Shown here piece by piece: positions 25,601 through 31,950 of a stretch of DNA of 48,396 nucleotides (its first letter is position 1; every line of letters starts with the position of its first letter). The stretch is from Sedimentisphaerales bacterium (GTDB lineage Bacteria > Planctomycetota > Phycisphaerae > Sedimentisphaerales > Anaerohalosphaeraceae), in NCBI GenBank assembly GCA_016926155.1, contig JAFGPC010000125.1, forward strand, positions 1 to 48,396. Reading direction: 5' to 3'. Under the pieces are notes generated by a model, which worked only from the letters and a program-made list of their open reading frames with translations, was not told the origin of the DNA and made no database searches. A program made the position numbers and the translations under genes.

Positions 25601-26248
25601 TTTCAGGTAGTTTCTGGCTTTGCCGGCCTGAAGCTTGATACTGCGAAGCTGCCGTTGCACTTCCGCTACGATATCGGCCAGACGAAGTAAGTTTTGTTCG
25701 GTCCGTTCGAGTTTGCGAGCAGCCTCCTTTTTGTGGGCCTTAAATTTGCTGATCCCAGCGGCTTCTTCAAAAATGACACGCCGATCGGTTTTAGAGGCTT
25801 GCAGGAGCTGATCGATCTGTCCCTGTTCAATGATGGAATAAGCACTGACGCCAACCCCGGTATCCATAAAGAGCTCTCGGATATCGCGCAGGCGACAGAC
25901 TCGATTATTGATTAAGTATTCGCTTTCTCCGCTTCGATAAAGACGGCGTGTGATTTCCAGGTCATCCTGTTCGATTCCCAGGCCTCGAACATCGGAAAAG
26001 CGGAGGGAAACCTGTGCCATGCCGCTGGGTTTGCGGCTACTGGATCCGCTGAAAATTACATCGAGCATTTGACCGCTACGAAGTTGTTTTGGGCTCTGGT
26101 TGCCGAGTACCCATTTCACGGCATCGACAACATTACTTTTGCCGCATCCATTGGGGCCTACAATCGCCGTGATCCGCTGATTGAATGCGAATTCGGTTTT
26201 ATCGGCAAAACTCTTGAAGCCGTTCAGGACGATCTTTTCAAGCTTCAT
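22670..26248 (-). CDS. smc: chromosome segregation protein SMC, 1192 aa
   Basis: SMC is the ATPase of bacterial condensin and works as an antiparallel coiled-coil dimer with ScpA and ScpB. The N-terminal ATPase half has the Walker A motif Gly-Pro-Asn-Gly-Cys-Gly-Lys-Ser near residue 31. Two long coiled coils flank a hinge near residues 510-660, which starts at Phe-Val-Glu-Gly-Ile-Val-Ala-Asp and includes Ala-Ala-Leu-Glu. The C-terminal half has the ABC signature Leu-Leu-Ser-Gly-Gly-Glu-Lys and the Walker B segment Phe-Cys-Phe-Leu-Asp-Glu-Val-Asp-Ala-Ala-Leu-Asp. Length is normal. GGAGG lies seven bases before the ATG. scpA and scpB are not in the window. Confidence 0.96.
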   Translation of the reverse strand: MKLEKIVLNGFKSFADKTEFAFNQRITAIVGPNGCGKSNVVDAVKWVLGNQSPKQLRSGQMLDVIFSGSSSRKPSGMAQVSLRFSDVRGLGIEQDDLEITRRLYRSGESEYLINNRVCRLRDIRELFMDTGVGVSAYSIIEQGQIDQLLQASKTDRRVIFEEAAGISKFKAHKKEAARKLERTEQNLLRLADIVAEVQRQLRSIKLQAGKARNYLKYSERLKELRVNYSLSEYDKITCQKSEKKAALGELEGRFGRVAADVARCDAELSQIGSQIIESEGQINRWDNSLVAATSKIEQQMERISFLQNRLKELDQRKATSSAQIRQLGGRTDEFTRQLRCCNQDLEKNETIFTGKREQLEAMDLIVEEINMELDSLQAELEDEKSGIIDIVRRTAQLHNEIQSMNTYRDNLSGQVSRLSDRAATAKQQLSNLLTDKAQYQARLQDINGILGQLQDSLDTKRAEMEAIDGEMAQEADLLNDTKQRRSGLMSELNILRDMEAKREGLNEALKDILCRRNESRSASFEFVEGIVADIIHADAEHAALVEAALEGKADTLVVNSTGAFVHDQDFHDRLNSRVNVICSDRVEPFVETHDLSQYASVLGRVIEFVQYDSKHARLVWNLLGRVIVVESLDTAMDLSRQLGPRYRFVTTDGQVFDGGHTLRIGPLGKSTGLISRRSRIVQLEEETVRLSQQITELENHRKEQTRHTEHLARLCKDFRTSIYEASTEKVDTESRLRMLEQNIQRLTDEQPVLNGEIKMLEEEISQSVQREHDSKQKLQELEQINTQRAAHIEELGQHLEEKKTLLDHQTALRTELKVEIGQFTEQQRSIRQQVASYQSQLQHNRMAIESARTELLGCDEQVSQTERNILSSESRVSELYVEKENAQRISKQLHSEVEHLLAQRKMTEQRLREQRVVQAEVEEQMQQLKIELGQLQVKEEDLTQRVQEELQINLLEAYDNFQQEDVDWELVRKEITELRDRIDRIGNVNLDAIEEQDELEKRFEFLSTQVEDLNTSKIQLEQLIAKINKESREKFRITFEEIRENFHILFRKLFGGGKADIVMENPEDLLESGIEIIARPPGKETRSISLLSGGEKTMTAISLLFAVFKTKPSPFCFLDEVDAALDEANNERFNLVVQEFKKDSQFVIVTHAKRTMSIADMLYGVTMQTKGVSKKISVQFDSAEEPPETAVA

Positions 26249-26329
26249 GCACTTCCTCCGTGGCCACTTGCCACATCAACATCCTTGTCGCATTATTTGT
26301 TCTTGTTGTTCCGGAATCGGACAAGGTCC

Positions 26330-27955
26330 TCATTGTCCCACCTCTGTTATCGGTCCAGAGATGAATTTGGCATCAATGATCCCCGCTTCACAAAGCTGTC
26401 GGATGATTGTCACAGTATCACAATAGGGAAGATTCAATCCCTGTCGCAATCCCGGTTTGTTCTCTACATCCAACCGTTCACACATCGTTCGCACGATATC
26501 GCCGACATTCCGTTCGGCCTTGAGAGGGCCGACCGGTCGCGGAAAACGCGGATCTTTTCGGATAATGGAAATCTCCTTGTCTTCCGGTCTGGCGTTGATC
26601 AGCACCTGTCCGTCAGTGCTGGTGAAGAAAACGTCTTTATCTATCGGGATCGGTGCACCGAACACTACCGCGCGAGGGCTGGATTTGCGCGAAATATAAA
26701 TGATTTTCGGCCCCCCGCACCGAACCTTGTCTATAAAGAAATCCCCTGCTACGAATAGATGCGTGATGGATAAATCTTCCAGTCGTCGAAGCTGTTCGTA
26801 AGCGGACCATCGAGCATTAAATGCTTTGTCATCAAGAAGCCTGGTCAATATGGGAGAAGCCTTGCTGCGATCGCATCCCATTCCGATAGCGGTTATCGCT
26901 TCGAGTCGATAGGTGTAATTCTCATCTTCGGCCATCGTTTTCAAAACAACCAGACCTCGGTCATCGTTCAAATTCAGAAGGCATCGAGCGGCATGAAAAC
27001 GCGTTAGTTCGTTAGGATCGTTCAACAAAGGTGCAATCGTATCAGCACTGCGTCGACCGATGGCTTCCAGGGCAAGTTCAGCAGGTCGCTTGTTCTTGTT
27101 GGTTTCCAGATGATTGACAAGCATGGTAATTCTGTCCTGCTGCTGTTGTGGATTATCGGCCAAAAAAAGATTACCGATCAAGGAGATAAATCGTTCCTTT
27201 TGGTTCTGATACTTCTTTGGAATCGATATTACAATCTCTTCAGGCGAAATAGCCGAAGCGGTTTTGCTTCCGAATCGTTCGTTAATCTGATTGCGAATGG
27301 CAGTCGAGGCATAGTAATTGGGTTGATGTAACGCGAATGAAGTGCGAACGGCGTTGAGGACGGTCCCTCCCCCCAGTATAAAACCCTCGAGCAGGCTTGG
27401 ATTACCGTTGAGTTTATCGATATAGATCGGTCCTTGAGCGGTAGCCAGGATTTTGAGATGAACGCCCAATCCGGTAAAACCACGTGCTTCCTTCAGTTCT
27501 GCCGTGTAAAGCCGTCCTCCATCGAGCGAGATGGTCTGGGTGCGGGAAAGGGCGCGGACCTTAATGTCGAAGTTTTCTCCCACCGAGGCCAGAGATGGGA
27601 TCACACCGTAAATCTCCACAACAGCGGTGTCCCGACTGTCAATGAATTTACCGGCATCAAATTTCACATCCCGGGGCATCTGTTGATTGATGTATTTAAC
27701 GAGCATGGCTCGCATGTCGGGGGGGCATTCGGCGGAACCGGTCCCCGGTAAACCGGCTACGATCCCGAAACCACGGACCGGGACGGCTCGGAACTGGTAA
27801 ACCCGCCCCAGTGAGCCGACAGTGACACCCAACTTGATTGGTTTCTCAAGTTCAGCGTTGGGATCAACCTTGGTTTCCTCACAACCGATCAAACCCGAGA
27901 TGGCGACTGCGAGGGCCGTAAAAGCTATATATAAAAACCGCTTCCTTGTATCCAT
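26330..27955 (-). CDS. FlgI-like/HEAT-repeat lipoprotein, about 541 aa
   Basis: A signal segment ends in a lipobox, Leu-Ile-Gly-Cys, with the cysteine at residue 25 from ATG 27955. The following 240 residues resemble flagellar P-ring protein FlgI: Val-Arg-Gly-Phe-Gly-Ile-Val-Ala-Gly-Leu-Pro-Gly-Thr-Gly, then Val-Gly-Glu-Asn-Phe-Asp-Ile-Lys-Val-Arg-Ala-Leu and Leu-Asp-Gly-Gly-Arg-Leu-Tyr. Residues of about 295-400 form two to three HEAT repeats (Ala-Leu-Glu-Ala-Ile-Gly; Ala-Arg-Cys-Leu-Leu-Asn-Leu). A C-terminal segment again recalls FlgI, with Asp-Gly-Gln-Val-Leu-Ile and Asn-Val-Gly-Asp-Ile-Val. True FlgI has no lipobox and no HEAT insertion, and no flagellar gene is near. A GTG four codons upstream (27967) is a weaker start. 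smc follows after 81 bases. Confidence 0.78.
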   Translation of the reverse strand: MDTRKRFLYIAFTALAVAISGLIGCEETKVDPNAELEKPIKLGVTVGSLGRVYQFRAVPVRGFGIVAGLPGTGSAECPPDMRAMLVKYINQQMPRDVKFDAGKFIDSRDTAVVEIYGVIPSLASVGENFDIKVRALSRTQTISLDGGRLYTAELKEARGFTGLGVHLKILATAQGPIYIDKLNGNPSLLEGFILGGGTVLNAVRTSFALHQPNYYASTAIRNQINERFGSKTASAISPEEIVISIPKKYQNQKERFISLIGNLFLADNPQQQQDRITMLVNHLETNKNKRPAELALEAIGRRSADTIAPLLNDPNELTRFHAARCLLNLNDDRGLVVLKTMAEDENYTYRLEAITAIGMGCDRSKASPILTRLLDDKAFNARWSAYEQLRRLEDLSITHLFVAGDFFIDKVRCGGPKIIYISRKSSPRAVVFGAPIPIDKDVFFTSTDGQVLINARPEDKEISIIRKDPRFPRPVGPLKAERNVGDIVRTMCERLDVENKPGLRQGLNLPYCDTVTIIRQLCEAGIIDAKFISGPITEVGQ

Positions 27956-28336
27956 AAATATACCCACTATAAAAGTTTATGGAGAGCAAGACCTATGCCA
28001 GAATCCCATACGGACTATCTGGACATGGACCGATAAAGCAAAAGGATACGCTTGACATGTAAACTCGTCAAGTAGATTCTATTTCTAGTCCATAGAAGCC
28101 TCAATGGCACAAGATATTGTGGTTTCAGGACTTGGAGTTTTTTTAGGGTACTGGGGAGAAGATTTAAAAAAAGGAGCCACGAGAATTGGAATACGCTTAT
28201 CGGATCCGAATAAATATGTAGGTTGCAGGGATTAACTGAGTATAGAAATTGGACGGGAAAAGCTCAAGGAGGGTAAACGGACAATTTAGATAACGTAATA
28301 TTTTTCAAGGCTTAGGTTCAGTGCTTCCGGTAATGT

Positions 28337-28359
28337 ATTTTAGGGCAATACCTTAAAAT
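28337..28359. other. AT-rich hairpin in the leader
   Basis: Bases 28337-28345 pair with 28351-28359 over nine positions, with one G-T wobble, around a five-base loop. No T run follows on either strand, so it is not a typical terminator. Confidence 0.35.
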
Positions 28360-28501
28360 TTAGTAGTAGGCTCTAAACAGCTTGATGCCGGAGTGAAAAG
28401 AAGATTGTGATAATAAAAAGTCTTACAAGATTTCATTCATTATGCGAGCTTGCTATGTAGATTGCAATTTTGATTATTCCACATAAGGAGAGATCGTATC
28501 A

Positions 28502-28530
28502 TTGACGGGGATTGGATAATAGGGTAATAT
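28502..28530 (+). promoter_or_regulatory. sigma-70-like promoter of the rfb operon
   Basis: TTGACG (28502-28507) and TAATAT (28525-28530) are 17 bases apart. The rfbA start lies about 100 bases downstream. An imperfect inverted repeat (TTGGCTG and CAGTCAA, 28542-28557) follows just after the expected start point and could bind a regulator. Confidence 0.65.
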
Positions 28531-28632
28531 CCCTGTTTTAATTGGCTGTGCAGTCAATCTAGTCTGCATAGGAATAGGATCTATGGTGTTGATATGGGTA
28601 AGGGATTGGACCAGCAAGGGAGTGGTTGTACC

Positions 28633-29505
28633 ATGAAGGGAATTGTGCTGGCAGGAGGCAGCGGTACTCGTCTGTATCCGATTACCAAGGTTGTCAGTAA
28701 GCAGCTTCTGCATGTATACGACAAGCCGATGGTGTATTATCCACTAACAACGCTGATGCTGGCCGGTATACGAGATATTTTGATCATTTCTACACCTTCA
28801 GACCTGCCGCTTTATGAGCAGCTTCTGGGAGATGGATCTCAATGGGGACTGAACCTGTCGTATGCAGTTCAACCTAGACCGGAGGGGCTGGCTCAGGCAT
28901 TTATTATTGGTCGGGATTTTGTGGGGGGGCAACCGGCATGTCTGATTCTGGGAGACAATATCTTTTATGGGCATGGATTGATAGAGTCGCTTCGCCGGGC
29001 GGCCCAGGATAGCCCGGGCGCGACAATCTTCGGGTACAGGGTCCGGGATCCTCAACGATATGGTGTGATCGAGTTTGATTTGAGTGGGAAGGTGCTTTCC
29101 ATAGAAGAAAAGCCCGCCAATCCAAAATCGAATTATGCCGCTGTTGGGCTTTATTTTTATGATAAGGATATTACTGAAATTGTCGCCCGTGTTAAGCCTT
29201 CTGCTCGCGGAGAACTGGAAATTACCGAAGTGAATAATCTCTATCTCAAGAAGGGGAATTTACGTGTGGAATTGTTCGGTCGGGGGATCGCCTGGCTGGA
29301 TACAGGCACGCCGGAATCAATGCTGCAGGCTTCCAATTTTGTACAGACCGTTCAGCAGCGGCAGGGGTGGATGATCGCCTGCCCGGAAGAAATCTCCTTT
29401 CGTATGGGTTGGATTGATGCGGAACAGGTTCTTCGCCTGGCTGATCCTCTTCGTAAAAATCATTATGGAGAATATCTTCTGGATCTGGTCAAGGTGGGAC
29501 GATAA
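28633..29505 (+). CDS. rfbA: glucose-1-phosphate thymidylyltransferase, 290 aa
   Basis: The enzyme makes dTDP-glucose from dTTP and glucose 1-phosphate, the entry to dTDP-deoxysugars. The opening [16 protein letters not shown] is the nucleotide-binding signature, and Gly-Asp-Asn-Ile-Phe-Tyr-Gly carries the metal-binding aspartate. ATG 28633 fits the family start and has AAGGGAG ten bases before it; an in-frame ATG at 28594 would add 13 unsupported residues. The length of 290 is typical. It is the first gene of the rfbA-C-D-B run, with rfbC starting directly after the stop codon. Confidence 0.96.
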   Translation: MKGIVLAGGSGTRLYPITKVVSKQLLHVYDKPMVYYPLTTLMLAGIRDILIISTPSDLPLYEQLLGDGSQWGLNLSYAVQPRPEGLAQAFIIGRDFVGGQPACLILGDNIFYGHGLIESLRRAAQDSPGATIFGYRVRDPQRYGVIEFDLSGKVLSIEEKPANPKSNYAAVGLYFYDKDITEIVARVKPSARGELEITEVNNLYLKKGNLRVELFGRGIAWLDTGTPESMLQASNFVQTVQQRQGWMIACPEEISFRMGWIDAEQVLRLADPLRKNHYGEYLLDLVKVGR

Positions 29506-30066
29506 ATGCGGATCTTGCAGACAAAACTGCCGGAAGTATTACTGATCGAACCGACGGCTTTCGGAGACGATCGTGGCTTCTTTCTGGAAACCTGGAATGG
29601 GCAGCGATATACGGAAGCCGGACTGGATGTCGATTTTGTACAGGACAATGTATCATTCTCCCAGAAAGGCGTATTACGAGGATTGCATTTTCAACATCCG
29701 CAGGCACAGGGTAAGCTTGTACAGGTCTTGGCGGGTGATGTGTTTGATGTGGCTGTGGATATCCGGATCGGTTCGAAAACATTCGGGCAGTGGATTGGGG
29801 AGAAGTTGTCGGTGGAGAACCATCGACAATTGTATATCCCGCCGGGCTTTGCACATGGATTCTGTGTCTTGAGCGAGACGGCACTGTTCAGCTACAAATG
29901 CACCGATTATTACCACCCGCAAACCGAAGGTGGAGTGCTTTGGAACGATCCGGAGGTGGGGATCGACTGGCCGGTCGATCATCCGCAGCTTTCCGCCAAA
30001 GACAAGAAATATACCTGTTTGTCGGACATCCCTGCAGATCGACTCCCGAGGATAGGAGAGGTCTGA
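29506..30066 (+). CDS. rfbC: dTDP-4-dehydrorhamnose 3,5-epimerase, 186 aa
   Basis: The cupin-fold enzyme epimerises C3 and C5 of dTDP-4-keto-6-deoxyglucose. Diagnostic segments are Gly-Val-Leu-Arg-Gly-Leu-His-Phe-Gln, which holds the catalytic histidine, Phe-Asp-Val-Ala-Val-Asp-Ile-Arg with the catalytic aspartate, and Ile-Pro-Pro-Gly-Phe-Ala-His-Gly-Phe. Length is normal. The ATG follows the rfbA stop with no gap, and the stop overlaps the rfbD start by one base, so the genes should be translationally coupled. Confidence 0.96.
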   Translation: MRILQTKLPEVLLIEPTAFGDDRGFFLETWNGQRYTEAGLDVDFVQDNVSFSQKGVLRGLHFQHPQAQGKLVQVLAGDVFDVAVDIRIGSKTFGQWIGEKLSVENHRQLYIPPGFAHGFCVLSETALFSYKCTDYYHPQTEGGVLWNDPEVGIDWPVDHPQLSAKDKKYTCLSDIPADRLPRIGEV

Positions 30067-30914
30067 TGTCGGACAAAGATATGGTTATTGTAGGCGGTCG
30101 TGGGATGCTGGGTACCGACCTTATTACAGCTTGCCTCTCTGTAGGGATCAAACCCATGGTGTACGACCTGCCGGAATTTGATATTTGTCGGTGTGACCAT
30201 CTGGAGCAGGCGATTGTCACGGGATCGATAGTTGTGAATTGCGCTGCCTATACGAATGTAGAGAAAGCCGAATCGGAGCCGGAACTGGCTGAGAAGGTCA
30301 ACGCGGAAGCGGTAGACATGCTTGGACATGTAGCCCGGACCCGGAATGCTTATGTAATTCATATCAGTACGGATTTTGTATTTGACGGTTTGCAGGATCA
30401 TCCTTACGTGGAAACAGATCTCCCAAATCCTGTCAGTGTTTATGGTACCAGCAAATTTCACGGTGAACAGGCATTGGCCCACAGTGGGGCCCGACATTGT
30501 ATAATTCGTGTGCAATGGACCTATGGACACGGCGGAACCAATTTTGTCAAAAAAATCCTGGAACTGGCCCAATCAAGAGATCGCCTCAAGGTGATCGACG
30601 ATCAAGTCGGATCTCCCACGGCAACGACAGAAGTGGCTGGAGTGCTCGTTGAAATATTGTCCATGCAGGAAAAGCCGACCGGGCTCTTTCATCTTGCGGC
30701 GTCAGGTTATACCAGCCGGTATGATATGGCCCGATTCGTATTGGCCGCAAAAGGTTTACGGACTTTGCTTGAGCCCTGCAAGACCAGTGATTTTCCCACC
30801 GCAGCACGACGTCCCCTTAACAGTCGGTTTGACTGCAGCAAAATACAGGCTCTATTAGGACGGAATCTTACGCACTGGGAAGAACCGTTGAAGCATTTTA
30901 TGGAGGAATTATGA
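30066..30914 (+). CDS. rfbD: dTDP-4-dehydrorhamnose reductase, 282 aa
   Basis: This short-chain dehydrogenase-type enzyme completes dTDP-L-rhamnose. It has the N-terminal dinucleotide motif Gly-Gly-Arg-Gly-Met-Leu-Gly, the segment Val-Asn-Cys-Ala-Ala-Tyr-Thr-Asn-Val-Glu-Lys-Ala-Glu, and the catalytic Tyr-x-x-x-Lys in Val-Tyr-Gly-Thr-Ser-Lys. The frame is open far upstream, across rfbC, but ATG 30066 has AGGAGAGG ahead of it and begins the known fold. It overlaps rfbC by one base and rfbB by four (ATGA). Confidence 0.95.
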   Translation: MSDKDMVIVGGRGMLGTDLITACLSVGIKPMVYDLPEFDICRCDHLEQAIVTGSIVVNCAAYTNVEKAESEPELAEKVNAEAVDMLGHVARTRNAYVIHISTDFVFDGLQDHPYVETDLPNPVSVYGTSKFHGEQALAHSGARHCIIRVQWTYGHGGTNFVKKILELAQSRDRLKVIDDQVGSPTATTEVAGVLVEILSMQEKPTGLFHLAASGYTSRYDMARFVLAAKGLRTLLEPCKTSDFPTAARRPLNSRFDCSKIQALLGRNLTHWEEPLKHFMEEL

Positions 30915-31921
30915 ATCTTCTTGTAACCGGCGGGGCGGGTTTTATCGGCAGTAATTTCGTACGTATGGTCTTGCGGGATCATCCAGACTGTCGGATCGTA
31001 AACCTCGATAAATTAACCTATGCCGGTAACCTTGAAAATCTGGCAGGATATATGGAGAATCCTAACCATATGTTTGTCAGAGGCGACATCTGCGATGCGG
31101 ACCTGATTTCCCAGCTCATGGATGAATACGGAATCAATGTAATGATCAATTTTGCCGCCGAGAGCCATGTGGACCGCTCATTGGTGGATCCGGGAGTATT
31201 TATAGACACGAATGTAACCGGCACATTAACCTTATTGAAAGTCGCCCTGGAACGGAAAATCGATCGATTTCTTCAGGTTTCAACGGATGAAGTATATGGT
31301 TCACTAGGGCCGGATGGATTTTTTACGGAACAGTCGCCGATTCAGCCCAATTCCCCCTATTCCGCGAGCAAAGCGGCCGCGGATCATCTGGTACACGCCT
31401 TTGGGCATAGCTGGGGATTAAAGGTTAATATTACCCGCTGTTCGAACAACTATGGGGAATACCAATTCCCGGAAAAGATGATTCCGCTGATGATTCATAA
31501 TGCAATGCACGATAAGGAATTGCCGGTCTATGGGGATGGCTTGTATATTCGAGACTGGCTGTATGTGTACGACCATTGCACGGCGATCTGGCAGGTGTTG
31601 ACGAAAGGTCGTATTGGTGAAGTATACAATATCGGGGGAAACAATGAGAAAACCAATCTGGAGGTGGTTGGATTGATTCTGGAACATCTGGGTAAGCCTT
31701 CGACGCTGATCCGGCATGTCAAGGATCGTCCTGGTCATGACCGTCGTTATGCGATTGATTCCGGCAAAACCATGCAGGAGTTGGGTTGGTCGCCATCGGT
31801 GACATTTGAGGAGGGGATTGCCAGGACAATCGACTGGTATCGTTCCAATACGGAATGGCTCAATCATATCGTTTCGGGCGCCTACCAGCAGTATTATGAA
31901 AGCATGTACCGAGACAGATAA
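30911..31921 (+). CDS. rfbB: dTDP-glucose 4,6-dehydratase, 336 aa
   Basis: The enzyme turns dTDP-glucose into dTDP-4-keto-6-deoxyglucose using bound NAD. Motifs: Gly-Gly-Ala-Gly-Phe-Ile-Gly-Ser-Asn at the start, Ala-Ala-Glu-Ser-His-Val-Asp-Arg-Ser, Ser-Thr-Asp-Glu-Val-Tyr-Gly with the catalytic Asp-Glu pair, and Tyr-Ser-Ala-Ser-Lys. Its product feeds both L-rhamnose (rfbC, rfbD) and, in this locus, the 3-amino sugar branch (36692-38727). It overlaps rfbD by four bases. The ABC exporter gene begins 29 bases downstream. Confidence 0.97.
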   Translation: MNLLVTGGAGFIGSNFVRMVLRDHPDCRIVNLDKLTYAGNLENLAGYMENPNHMFVRGDICDADLISQLMDEYGINVMINFAAESHVDRSLVDPGVFIDTNVTGTLTLLKVALERKIDRFLQVSTDEVYGSLGPDGFFTEQSPIQPNSPYSASKAAADHLVHAFGHSWGLKVNITRCSNNYGEYQFPEKMIPLMIHNAMHDKELPVYGDGLYIRDWLYVYDHCTAIWQVLTKGRIGEVYNIGGNNEKTNLEVVGLILEHLGKPSTLIRHVKDRPGHDRRYAIDSGKTMQELGWSPSVTFEEGIARTIDWYRSNTEWLNHIVSGAYQQYYESMYRDR

Positions 31922-31950
31922 CCATCGGATACTGAAGCTAAGGATAATTT

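Larger units (their letters stand above)
27956..28632. other. 677-base gene-poor leader before the polysaccharide locus
   Basis: AT-rich DNA, clearly richer in A and T than the flanking genes, separating the minus-strand FlgI-like/HEAT gene from the plus-strand rfb genes. It holds a nine-pair hairpin (28337-28359) and a good promoter (28502-28530). A 43-codon frame at 28104-28235 lacks a ribosome binding site. The rest shows nothing I can name; an untranslated leader or regulatory RNA is possible. Confidence 0.5.

Noticed and set aside
26330-27955. Assignment as flagellar FlgI
   Set aside because: Lipobox, HEAT block and lack of flagellar neighbours argue against a standard P-ring protein.
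28104-28235. 43-codon frame in the leader before rfbA
   Set aside because: No ribosome binding site and no similarity recognised; kept only as a remark under the leader.
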